From positions 124,001 to 188,000 of the forward strand of contig CAVQCJ010000002.1 of assembly GCA_963711005.1 (NCBI GenBank): a DNA stretch of 64,000 bases, in the 5' to 3' direction. The position numbers were made by a program, and so were the translations under genes. This document shows, piece by piece, positions 34,094 through 42,900 of this stretch (positions are counted from its first letter, which is position 1; every line of letters starts with the position of its first letter). This DNA comes from CAVQCJ01 sp963711005. GTDB taxonomy: Bacteria > Actinomycetota > Actinomycetes > Prado026. The notes below the pieces were generated by a model, which worked only from the letters and a program-made list of their open reading frames with translations, was not told where the DNA came from and searched no databases.

Positions 34094-35515
34094 ATGAGCG
34101 GCACCGGTGGGGCGGGGCCCGACCTCCTCGAGGGCGGCGGTCCGGACCGTCCCGGCCGGCTGGAGGGCCGCTCGACCGGACTGCTGCCGGGACCGGTGCA
34201 GGCGTTCGTCCGGCGGCACCGGCGGGCGACCACCTGGCTGACCGCCGGGGTCGTCGTGGCCGCCTTCCTGGGTCTGCGCTGGTACGGGGACCGGCCACCG
34301 GTCGCGCCCGCGGTCCTGGTCGCCCAGGACCGCTCGGCCGAGTCCGTGCCGCTGTGGTCAGCGGACATCGAGGGCCGACCCGGCTCCCCGGTCACGCTGT
34401 CGGTCTCGGCCCGGCTGTCCACGCCCGACCGCCACCCGGGCGACCCGCAGGTGAGCGCCGCCGGGCTGGCCGGGCCGGGGGTGTCGGCGCCCGGGGTCTT
34501 CCCGCACACGGCGATCGGGACCCGGCCGCAGGTGTTCGACCTGACCGGGCAGGTCGCGTGCGACCAGGTGCCGATCCCGCTGCCCAGGACGGCGTTCCTC
34601 GTCCAGCTGCTGGTGCGGGACGGGTCGCGGACCGGGACGGCGACCGTGCCGCTGCAGGACAGCGAGGACGCGGTACGGCAGCGAGTCACCTACGGCTGCA
34701 GCACCTGGCTGGCAGCCAGGGACCTCACCGTGACCGCGGTCTCGGCGCAGGTCGACCCCGACCGCCCGCACGTGGACCTGACGATGACGGTCGCGAACCG
34801 GGGTGCGCGGTCCGGCCTCGTCTGGATCGGCGACGTCAGCGGAACCGGGGTGCGCATGCCGGCGCTGCAGCGCGTCGTGCCGGCGCACCGGACGGTGACC
34901 CTGGCCCTGCCGGTCGACCTGGACACATGCCCGTCCTGGAACCAGCTCAGGCTTCCGGAGACCGCCGCCGACACTCCGGTCCCGCTTCTCGGCGGCATCG
35001 GGATCACCGAGCCGCTGCCCGCGGACGCCGTGCCGCTGTCGCAGGGGCCCACCGGCGTGCCGCTGACACCGGCCGTCGCCCAGCAGCTGCAGGACGCGCT
35101 GGTCCAGGCCTGCGGCGGGGTGGCCTCGCCGGTGCTCCTCACCGAGAAGGGGACCAGCCGGTACGACCTGAAGTCGCGGGTGCTCTCGACGAAGGTGCTG
35201 GTCGACCTGCCTCCCGGCGTGGTCGGGTCGGTCCGGTTCATCGCGGCCGCCGGCCAGGACACCGGGATGGTCCCGTTGTTCACGGCGTCGCCGTGGCTCG
35301 TCCCCGACCAGAGCGGACAGGCCGGTTGGCCGGTTCGCTTCTCGGTGCCGCCCGACGTGGCCTGCCCGGGCGGCGGCCCGTACGTGGCTCTGGACGTGCT
35401 GCTGCGGGTGCAGACCGCGGACGGGACCACGCGGGTCGCGAGCTTCCAGCTGTACGCCGAGACACTGCTGCCGCAGCGCGAGCTCGATGCGGCCTGCGCG
35501 CGGGGCAACGGCTGA
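34094..35515 (+). CDS. Single-pass membrane protein of unknown function with cysteine-containing exported region
   Basis: 473 residues. A 45-residue cytoplasmic tail precedes one transmembrane helix (about 47-64, WLTAGVVVAAFLGLRW); the remaining 400 residues are outside. The exported part is rich in beta-strand-like segments, with two similar halves that may be immunoglobulin-like domains (around 75-210 and 220-470). It has six cysteines (in VACDQVP, TYGCSTW, DLDTCPSW, VQACGG, DVACPGG, DAACARG), enough for three disulfides. No catalytic motif is recognised. It follows a TACGAT -10 box with a leaderless start. I do not recognise the family. Confidence 0.8.
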   Translation: MSGTGGAGPDLLEGGGPDRPGRLEGRSTGLLPGPVQAFVRRHRRATTWLTAGVVVAAFLGLRWYGDRPPVAPAVLVAQDRSAESVPLWSADIEGRPGSPVTLSVSARLSTPDRHPGDPQVSAAGLAGPGVSAPGVFPHTAIGTRPQVFDLTGQVACDQVPIPLPRTAFLVQLLVRDGSRTGTATVPLQDSEDAVRQRVTYGCSTWLAARDLTVTAVSAQVDPDRPHVDLTMTVANRGARSGLVWIGDVSGTGVRMPALQRVVPAHRTVTLALPVDLDTCPSWNQLRLPETAADTPVPLLGGIGITEPLPADAVPLSQGPTGVPLTPAVAQQLQDALVQACGGVASPVLLTEKGTSRYDLKSRVLSTKVLVDLPPGVVGSVRFIAAAGQDTGMVPLFTASPWLVPDQSGQAGWPVRFSVPPDVACPGGGPYVALDVLLRVQTADGTTRVASFQLYAETLLPQRELDAACARGNG

Positions 35516-35548
35516 GCGCCGAACCGTGGGCCTGGGAACCGTCCGGGC

Positions 35549-36640
35549 CTAGTCGTGCACCGGGCGAGTGGGGCGCAGCACGGTCTCGCGACGCAGGGAC
35601 CGCCGCCGGTACATCTCCCGGTCGGCTTGGTCCAGCAGCGAGGCGAGGTCGCCGTCGTCCCACGGGGCGAGCATCGCCGAGCCGGCGCTGACCCGCGGCA
35701 GCCAGCCGGGTACGTCCTCGGGCGGCAGCTCCTGCACCCGCGCCACGATCCGCTTCTCCAGGTCGACCGGTGCGGTGCCCGGACCGGGGCCCAGGACGCA
35801 GAACTCGTCCCCGCCCCAACGCGCGACCACGTCGCCGCCGCGAACGGACAGCCGGACCGCGTCGGAGACGGCCAGCAGGACCCGGTCCCCGGCCAGGTGG
35901 CCGAGCCGGTCGTTGACATCCTTGAGGCCGTCGATGTCCACGAACACGCAGTGCACGGCGTTGCCGGAACGCCTCGCCGCCGCGACGACCTGCTCGCCGA
36001 CCATGGCCAGGCCACGCCTGTTGAGCAGGCCGGTCAGGTCGTCCTGAACGGCAGCCCGCTCCGCCCGCTCGAGCAGGTCGGACAGCTCGTCCACCGTCGA
36101 CCGGCGCATGGCGCCCAGGAAGACCCCGAGCACGGTGGCGCCCATGACGGCGAGCAGCCAGTGCCATCGGTCCGCCGGGACGGGCACGGCGGCGAACGCC
36201 GCGAACCAGAGCGCCCACACGGCGACCAGCGCCCCGAGCATCCAGCGCAGGTCGAGCACGAGCGCCCCGGTGGCGACGACGAGCAGCACGATGTTGCTGG
36301 TGAGCCGGACGTCCGAAGCCAGGTAGAGGTGCACGGCGGAGTCGACGGTGCAGACCACGATGATCGCGACGAGGACAGGGTGCGCCCAACGCGCCGGCAG
36401 CTGGTTCCCGAGCAGCCACACCCGGGTGGCCAGCAAGGCGAGCGCGGTCCCCGCGGCCAGCGCCACCGTGGTCGTCCGGGTGGTCCCGGCGGTCAGGGTG
36501 AGGTTCGCCACGAGCAGCACCGACACGACCACGGCCATGACGGAAGCCACCGGGGGCACGACCGCACCCACGGCGGCGTCGTAGCGATCAGATCGCCGAT
36601 CACCCCCCATCTGGAAGTGTTCGGCGAACATGGCTCCCAT
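35549..36640 (-). CDS. Membrane diguanylate cyclase (GGDEF)
   Basis: 363 residues. About six hydrophobic helices fill residues 28-178. The GGDEF domain follows from DDLTGLLNRRGLAMVGEQ, with VDIDGLKDVNDRLGHLAGDRVL and the active-site RWGGDEFCVLG intact. The enzyme should make cyclic di-GMP from GTP. No RxxD inhibitory I-site is evident five residues before the GGDEF motif, so product inhibition may be lacking. ATG 36640 is used; ATG 36631 has a better-placed GGGAGC sequence. Confidence 0.9.
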   Translation of the reverse strand: MGAMFAEHFQMGGDRRSDRYDAAVGAVVPPVASVMAVVVSVLLVANLTLTAGTTRTTTVALAAGTALALLATRVWLLGNQLPARWAHPVLVAIIVVCTVDSAVHLYLASDVRLTSNIVLLVVATGALVLDLRWMLGALVAVWALWFAAFAAVPVPADRWHWLLAVMGATVLGVFLGAMRRSTVDELSDLLERAERAAVQDDLTGLLNRRGLAMVGEQVVAAARRSGNAVHCVFVDIDGLKDVNDRLGHLAGDRVLLAVSDAVRLSVRGGDVVARWGGDEFCVLGPGPGTAPVDLEKRIVARVQELPPEDVPGWLPRVSAGSAMLAPWDDGDLASLLDQADREMYRRRSLRRETVLRPTRPVHD

Positions 36641-36754
36641 CTTGACGCCGGGCGGCCGTCAGCGGTGCCCCTTGGAGCCGGCCGTTCGGGTGACATTCGG
36701 GGCCGTTTCGGCCGATGGGCGGCCTTCGTGGCCGGCGGGAGCGGCTCGAGACCG

Positions 36755-38155
36755 TCAGCGGGACGGGCGGCCGGTGCGCCGCCCTGGCCGGCCCGACTGG
36801 CCCGAACGCGCAGCCTGGCCACCCTGGCGGGACTGCCCGGGCTGGCCGCCGCGGCGGGCCTGGGCGGCCCGTCCGGACTGGCCCACGCCGCCGCGCTGGG
36901 GCCGGCGACGGGACGGGGACGTCGGCTCGACCGCCGGCTTGGTCCGCGGGGTGACGTGCGGCGCGGGCGGTCCGGTGAGCTCGACGATGGCCGAGGCACC
37001 GGGCCGCACGGTGGTCGTCCGGGCCCCGATCGCGGCCTTGCGGGTGAGGCTGGCCACGTCGCGCATCTGGTCGCCGGTGGCCACCGTGACCACGGTGCCG
37101 GCCGCGCCGGCCCGAGCGGTACGGCCGGACCGGTGCAGGTACGCCTTGTGCTCGGTGGGCGGATCGACGTGGACGACCAGCTCGATGTCGTCCACGTGGA
37201 TGCCGCGGGCGGCGATGTCGGTGGCGACCAGCACCCGCACCGCGCCCGAGGAGAAGTCGGCGAGGTTGCGGGCTCTGGCGTTCTGGGCGAGGTTCCCGTG
37301 CAGCTCGACGGCGGGGACTCCGGCGGCGGTCAGCTGCGCGGCCAGCCGCTTGGCGCCGTGCTTGGTGCGCGTGAACAGCAACGAGCGGCCGTGCCCGGAG
37401 GCGAGCTCCCGGACGACGGCCGCCTTGTCTCCATGGTCGACCTGGAACACGTGGTGCTCCATCTCGTGCGCGGCCTCACCGGTCGCGGTGTCGACCGAGT
37501 GGGTGGCCGGCTGGTCGAGGTACCGGCGGACGAGGACGTCGACCCCGTTGTCGAGCGTGGCCGAGAACAGCATCCGCTGCCCACCGGCCGGGGTGAGGTC
37601 GAGCAACCGGCGGACAGCCGGCAAGAAGCCGAGGTCGGCCATGTGGTCGGCCTCGTCGAGCACCGTGACCTCGACCCGGTCGAGGCGAACGTGGCGCTGG
37701 GCGATCAGGTCCTCCAGGCGACCGGGGCAGGCGACCAGGATGTCGACGCCGCCGCGCAGCGCACGGACCTGCGAGGACTGGCTGACACCGCCGTACACGA
37801 GGGCGGTCCGCATCCGCAGGGCCGCAGCGAGCGGTGCGATGGTGGCCTCGACCTGGTTGGCGAGCTCACGGGTGGGGACGAGGACGAGGGCCCGGGGCGA
37901 CGACGGCTCGCGCCGGCTGCCGAGGTCGCAGAGCCGGGCGACGACCGGCAGGGCGAAGGCCAGCGTCTTGCCGGAGCCGGTGCGGCCGCGGCCGAGGATG
38001 TCGCGGCCGCCGAGCGAGTCGGGCAGCGTCGCGGCTTGGATCGGGAAGGCGGTGGTGATCCCCTGCGCGGCCAGGACGGCGACGAGGGAGGCGGGGACGC
38101 CGAGGTCGGCGAAGGAGTCGGAGGTACGGGCGGGCGCGCTCGAGGCGGCGTTCAA
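36755..38155 (-). CDS. DEAD-box RNA helicase with Arg/Gly/Gln-rich tail
   Basis: 466 residues. Q motif FADLGVPASLVAVLAAQGITTAFPIQ, motif I GRTGSGKT, motif Ia PTRELANQ, motif II DEAD, motif III SAT, and C-terminal VATDIAARGIHVDD and HRSGRTARAG are complete. The last 80 residues are basic and rich in Arg, Gly and Gln, as in cold-induced RhlE/DeaD helicases that bind structured RNA. TTG 38155 is the only start giving the conserved N-terminus. A 5' leader of about 190 nt and the nearby desaturase and cold-shock genes suggest a cold-response cluster. Confidence 0.92.
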   Translation of the reverse strand: MNAASSAPARTSDSFADLGVPASLVAVLAAQGITTAFPIQAATLPDSLGGRDILGRGRTGSGKTLAFALPVVARLCDLGSRREPSSPRALVLVPTRELANQVEATIAPLAAALRMRTALVYGGVSQSSQVRALRGGVDILVACPGRLEDLIAQRHVRLDRVEVTVLDEADHMADLGFLPAVRRLLDLTPAGGQRMLFSATLDNGVDVLVRRYLDQPATHSVDTATGEAAHEMEHHVFQVDHGDKAAVVRELASGHGRSLLFTRTKHGAKRLAAQLTAAGVPAVELHGNLAQNARARNLADFSSGAVRVLVATDIAARGIHVDDIELVVHVDPPTEHKAYLHRSGRTARAGAAGTVVTVATGDQMRDVASLTRKAAIGARTTTVRPGASAIVELTGPPAPHVTPRTKPAVEPTSPSRRRPQRGGVGQSGRAAQARRGGQPGQSRQGGQAARSGQSGRPGRRTGRPSR

Positions 38156-38362
38156 GGCAGGAAGGTCCTTCCGGGCGACGCGTCCACGCTGGACGTGCCG
38201 TCACCGGTCACTGGGCCGGCCGTGGAGACCCGCGCACCTGTTGTGCGCATCTCCGGGAGTGCGTCCCGCTGAGTCCCTCGAACGGGGGCAGTGTCACCCG
38301 TGTGGTCTCCGTGGGTCTACGACCCGAAGGGGACCGGCGGTCCAGCAAGCACCCTCAGCGTA
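38156..38362 (-). promoter_or_regulatory. Long 5' leader and putative promoter of the DEAD-box helicase
   Basis: A -10-like TACGCT on the minus strand (38357-38362) overlaps the desaturase stop region and would give a leader near 190 nt. The leader contains a hairpin CGTCCA-CGC-TGGACG (38181-38195) and a GGAAGGACCTTCC inverted repeat just before the TTG start that could hide the ribosome-binding site. Long structured leaders are common in cold-inducible helicase genes. Confidence 0.45.
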
Positions 38363-39371
38363 CCTCACCTGGGGCCGGCGCCTTGACCACGCGCGGCTCG
38401 GGCGGCCCCTGCGGCCAGTGCACCCGCGAGACCCAGCCCAGCGACTCCATGGCACGCAGGACGGTTGCGGAGACGTCGATCTGGTGCCGGCCGCGGCCGT
38501 GCACGGCGCAGCTGGGGTCGGCGTGGTGCCCGTTGTGCCAGCTCTCGCCGAACGAGAGCAGGGACAGCGCCCACACGTCGCCCGCGCGGTCGAACCGGCG
38601 GGTCGCGTACGGCCGCCGGCCTGCGACGTGGCAGATCGAGTTGATGCTCCAGGTCACGTGCTGCAGCAGCGCTACCCGTACCAGTCCGGCCCACAGCAGG
38701 GTGACGAACGCCCCGCCCAGCGAACGGGTGACCGCGAGCCCGGCGAGGAACGGGATGGCCAGCGAGGCCGCGCACAGGTACGGGAAGGCCGTGTCGACCG
38801 CCCGCAGGCCTCGGTCGCCGACGACGTCCGGCGCGTACTTCTCGGCCGGGATCTGCTCGCTGCGCCAGAACCAGCCAAGGTGCGACTCCACCAGCCCGTG
38901 CAGCTGGGCCCGCGCCGAGGTGCCGAAGCGGTACGGCGAGTGCGGGTCGCCCGGCTCGTCGGTGAAGGCGTGGTGCTTGCGGTGCGTGGACACCCAGTTG
39001 GCCACCGACCCCTGGAAGCTCATCGACGCGGCCGCGGCCAGGGTGACCCGCAGCCACTGCCGCGCCTGGTACGAACGGTGCGTGATGCCGCGATGGAAAC
39101 CGAGGGTGACGCCGAGCCCGGTGAGGACGTACAGGAAGGCCGCGAATGCCAGCGGGAACCAGTCGAGGCCGTTCATCACCGACACGACGATGGCCACGAC
39201 GAGGCCGATCAGGGGGCCGACCACCAGGGTCATGGTGACCAGGGCGGGCAGGCTGAGCCACGGGAAGCGGGCGTCGGGTGCCGCCTCGCCGAACGGCCGG
39301 TCGCCGTCGTAGTCGGTGTCTCGCTGTGACTGGGTCTGGACGGCGCTTGGGACGGGGGGCGTGGGGGGCAT
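38355..39371 (-). CDS. Membrane acyl-CoA / fatty acid desaturase
   Basis: 338 residues of the stearoyl-CoA (delta-9) desaturase family. All three histidine boxes are present: HRGITH, HRKHH and HNGHH, with four hydrophobic helices in two pairs. The enzyme inserts a double bond into membrane lipids using a di-iron centre, which raises fluidity at low temperature. ATG 39371 has GAGGAG upstream. A short AT-rich array of repeats (39478-39520) overlaps its putative -35 region and is probably the regulator site. Confidence 0.92.
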   Translation of the reverse strand: MPPTPPVPSAVQTQSQRDTDYDGDRPFGEAAPDARFPWLSLPALVTMTLVVGPLIGLVVAIVVSVMNGLDWFPLAFAAFLYVLTGLGVTLGFHRGITHRSYQARQWLRVTLAAAASMSFQGSVANWVSTHRKHHAFTDEPGDPHSPYRFGTSARAQLHGLVESHLGWFWRSEQIPAEKYAPDVVGDRGLRAVDTAFPYLCAASLAIPFLAGLAVTRSLGGAFVTLLWAGLVRVALLQHVTWSINSICHVAGRRPYATRRFDRAGDVWALSLLSFGESWHNGHHADPSCAVHGRGRHQIDVSATVLRAMESLGWVSRVHWPQGPPEPRVVKAPAPGEVR

Positions 39372-39458
39372 GCGTACTCCTCGAGCCGGATGTCTGCAGC
39401 AGCGAGTGCGACGCGGCCAGTGGAGTGAGAACCGAGAGAGCTGATGCCTGGTACGGCA

Positions 39459-39520
39459 AGTATGCGTCGAATGGGCGCGAACTTCTAGAAACGAAGTCCT
39501 AGAAAACAAGATCTAGAAAG
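39459..39520 (-). promoter_or_regulatory. Putative desaturase promoter with three tandem 14-15 bp repeats
   Basis: On the plus strand CGAACTTCTAGAAA (39478-39491), CGAAGTCCTAGAAAA (39492-39506) and CAAGATCTAGAAAG (39507-39520) follow one another, with a decayed fourth copy after them. Each contains a CTAGAAA core. The minus-strand -10 CATACT lies at 39459-39464, so the first repeat covers the -35 region. The block is markedly AT-rich against the genome background and suggests cooperative binding of one regulator. Confidence 0.6.
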
Positions 39521-39554
39521 AAAGATCTTGGGAAGCGGTAGCTTGCACGTGCGA

Positions 39555-39590
39555 AGACCCCCGCCCCCGCCGGAGCGGGAACGGGGGTCT
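39555..39590 (-). terminator. Hairpin terminator after the cold-shock gene
   Basis: AGACCCCCG (39555-39563) pairs with CGGGGGTCT (39582-39590), with a further GC-rich inner stem. It lies 27 bp past the cold-shock stop and separates it from the desaturase promoter. Confidence 0.8.
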
Positions 39591-39616
39591 GCACGGACTC
39601 GATGAGGCGGCAAGGC

Positions 39617-39820
39617 TTAGAGCGGGCGGACCGACTCGGCCTGCGGGCCCTTCTGGCCCTGCGTGACGTCGAACTCGACCTTCTGGCCCTCGTCGAGCGA
39701 GCGGTAGCCCTCAGCCGCGATGGCGGAGAAGTGCACGAAGACGTCGGCGCCGCCGTCGTCGGGGGCGATGAAGCCGAAGCCCTTCTCGGCGTTGAACCAC
39801 TTGACGGTTCCCTGAACCAT
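39617..39820 (-). CDS. Cold-shock protein (CspA family)
   Basis: 67 residues, a single cold-shock OB fold. RNP1 is KGFGFI and RNP2 VFVHF; the sequence starts MVQGTVKWFNAEKGFGFI. It binds single-stranded RNA as a chaperone. GGAGAG lies 6 nt upstream of ATG 39820. A leader of about 120 nt with two strong hairpins precedes it. The final residues SVRPL are typical of actinobacterial CspA-like proteins. Confidence 0.97.
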   Translation of the reverse strand: MVQGTVKWFNAEKGFGFIAPDDGGADVFVHFSAIAAEGYRSLDEGQKVEFDVTQGQKGPQAESVRPL

Positions 39821-39950
39821 GGATCTCTCCTACTGGACGGCGCCCCAGATCTGGGGCCCAGCCGCCGCGGTGCCTCTCGATGAAAGGCGAACGCCCGCGG
39901 AAATCCCGCGGGCGCAAGGCACGAACGAGAAAGCGACTGCCGCAACCATA
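39821..39950 (-). promoter_or_regulatory. Structured 5' leader of the cold-shock gene
   Basis: A TATGGT -10 hexamer (39945-39950) would start a leader of about 120 nt. It holds a 9-bp stem (CGCCCGCGG 39892-39900 with CCGCGGGCG 39906-39914) and a 14-bp palindrome CCCCAGATCTGGGG (39843-39856) just upstream of the ribosome-binding site. Cold-shock mRNAs commonly use such leaders for temperature-dependent translation. Confidence 0.55.
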
Positions 39951-39962
39951 GACCCCCCGGGC

Positions 39963-42900
39963 TCATCTGCCTAGGCGGCGGCGCGCCAGCGTGGTCAGCG
40001 ATCCGCCGAGCACCACCAGCAGCAGCCCGACCGGGATGAGCCCCAGGCCGCCGGCCCCGGTGTGCGGCAGCGGCCCTCCCCCGGACCCGCCGGTGGCCGC
40101 CAGCACCTCGGTCGGTGCCGACGAGCTGTTGTTGTCCGGGACGGGGTCCAGCGTGCTGGCGAGCACCTGGGCGCTGTTCGTGAGGCTGGTCGGGCTGCTC
40201 GGGGCGGTCACGACCAGGCTGATCGTCGGGCCGGTGGCGCCGTTCGCGAGGGTCGCCCTCGTGCAGGTCACCGACACGTCGCCGGCGTGGCTGCAGGTCC
40301 AGCCGGAGCCGCTCGCGGAGACGAACGTGACGCCGGGCGGCAGCGTGTCGACGACCCGGACCGTGGTGGCCGGGTCCGGACCCGCGTTGCTCACGACCAG
40401 GTGGTACGCGAGCGCTCCCCCGGCCACGACCGTCGCCGGCCCCGTCTTGACCAGGGACAGGTCGGCGGCCGCGCCCACCACCGTGCCGGCGGACGCGGTG
40501 TTGTTCGACAGGTCGGGGTCGAGCACGGAATTGGTCACGGTCGCCGTGTTCGTCAGCGTGGCGGCCTGCGTGGGTGCGGTCACGACCACGGTGATGACCG
40601 GGGCGGTGGTCCCGGCGCCGATCGTCGGCCTGGTGCACGTCACCGAGACGTTGCCGACGTTCGTGCAGGTCCAGCCCGTGCCGGTCGCGGACACGAACGC
40701 GACGCCGGCCGGCAGGGTGTCGGAGACCGAGACGGTGGTGGCGTCGGACGGTCCGGCGTCGTGGGCCGTCAGCAGGTAGGTGATGCTCCCGCCGGGAGCC
40801 ACCGTCGCGGGTCCGGTCTTGGTGAGGGACACGTCGGCGGCCGGCCCGACCGCGGTGACCAGGGTCGAGGTGTTGTTCGTCGGGTCCGGGTCGGCCGTGG
40901 CCGCGGCGACATCAGCCACGTTGGTCAGCGTGGCATTCACGGCCGGGGCGGTCACGACGAGGTCGATCACGGGTGCGGTCGTCCCCGCGGCCAGGGCGGG
41001 ACGGGTGCAGGTGACGGTCACGTTGCCGGCGTTGGTGCAGGTCCAGCCGGTGCCTGTCGCCGAGACGAACGCGACCCCGGCCGGGAGCGTGTCCGTGACG
41101 GTGAGCGACGCGGCGTCCGAGGGGCCGAGGTCGGTGACCGTGAGGTGGTAGGCGATCGCCGTACTCGCGAGGACGTTGGCCGGCCCGGTCTTGACGATCG
41201 CCAGGTCGGCAGAGGCGGTGACCGTCGAGGGAGCGGTCGACGTGTTGTCCGTCGGGTCGGGGTCGGGCGTGCTCGACGTGACCGATGCCGTGTTGCTGAG
41301 CGAGCCGGCCTGCGCGGGCGCGGTCACTGTCACCGTGATCGTGGGCGCGGTGGCGCCGGTGGCCAGGACGGCCCGGGTGCAGGTCACCGAGACGTTGCCG
41401 ACGTTCGAGCAGGCCCAGCCAGGGCCGGTCGCGGACACGAAGGTGACGCCGGCGGGCAGCGTGTCGGTCACCGAGACGTTCGCCGCGTCGGACGGTCCGC
41501 TGCTGACCACGACGAGCGAGTACGTCACCGAGCCGCCCGCCACGACAGTGGCCGGGCCGGTCTTGGTGATCGCCAGGTCGGCCACGGCGGTCACGGTCGT
41601 GACGGCGGTCGAGGTGTTGTTCGCGGGGTTCGGGTCGCTGGTGGTGCTGGCCACGCTCGCCGAGTTGGACAGAGTCACCGCCTGGCCGGGTGCGGTCACC
41701 ACCACGGTGATCACCGCGGCGGACGCCCCGGCCGCCAGCGTCGGCGCCGTGCAGGTGACCGAGATGTTCCCGACGTTGGTGCAGGTCCAGCCGGTGCCGG
41801 TCGCGGAGACGAACGTCACCCCGGCCGGCAGGGTGTCCGTCACCGACAGGTTCGCGGCGTCCGACGGACCGTTGTTCGTGACCGTGAGCTGGTAGGTCAC
41901 GGTGCCCGCCGCGGCGACCGTCGCCGGGCCGGTCTTGGTGATCGCCAGGTCGGCCGACGCTCCGACGCCCGTCGTCACCGACGAGGTGTTGTCGGTCGGG
42001 TCCGGGTCGGCCGTCGTGCTGGACACCGACGCCGTGTTCGTCAGCGAGCCCGCCTGCGCCGGCGCGGTCACCACCACCGTGATCGTCGGGGCGGTGGCGC
42101 CGGTCGCGAGCAGCGGGCGCGTGCACGTCGCCGACACGTTCCCGACGTTCGTGCACGTCCAGCCGGTCCCGGTCGCGGAGACGAAGGTGACGCCGGCCGG
42201 CAGGGTGTCGGTCACGGACACGTTCGCCGCGTCCGACGGACCGCCGTTGACGACCACCAGCGAGTACGTCACCGACCCGCCCGCCGTCACGGTCGGCGGC
42301 CCCAGCTTCGTGATCGACAGATCGGCCGAGGCGGTCACGGTGGTCGAGACGACGTCCTGGTTGTTCGCCAGGGCCGGGTCGAACGTCGCCGACGACACGG
42401 CGGCGGTGTTGGTCAGGGTCGCCGCCTGTCCGGGCGCGGTCACGGTGACCGCGACGACCGGGGCGGCGGCACCCGTGGCGAGGCCGGCCGTCGTACAGGT
42501 CACCGACACGTTGCCGACGTTGGTGCAGGTCCAGCCGGCACCGGTCGCGGAGACGAAGGTGACTCCGGCCGGCAGGGTGTCCGTCACGGAGAGGCCGGTC
42601 GCGTCCGAGGGCCCGAGGTTGTCGACCGACAGCTGGTACGCCGACCGTGCCCCCGGCCACGACGGTCGCCGGGCCGGTCTTGGCGATCGCCAGGTCGGCG
42701 GACGCCGTCACCGCAGTGACTGCGGTCGAGGTGTTGTTCGCCGGGTCGGGGTCGGCGGTCGTGGCCGTCACCGACGCGGTGTTCGACAGGCTCGCCGCCT
42801 GGCCGGGCGCGGTCACCACCACGGTGATCGTGGGCGCGGTGACGCCGGTCGCCAGTGCCGGGCGGGTGCAGGTCGACCGACACGTTCCCGACGTTCGTGC

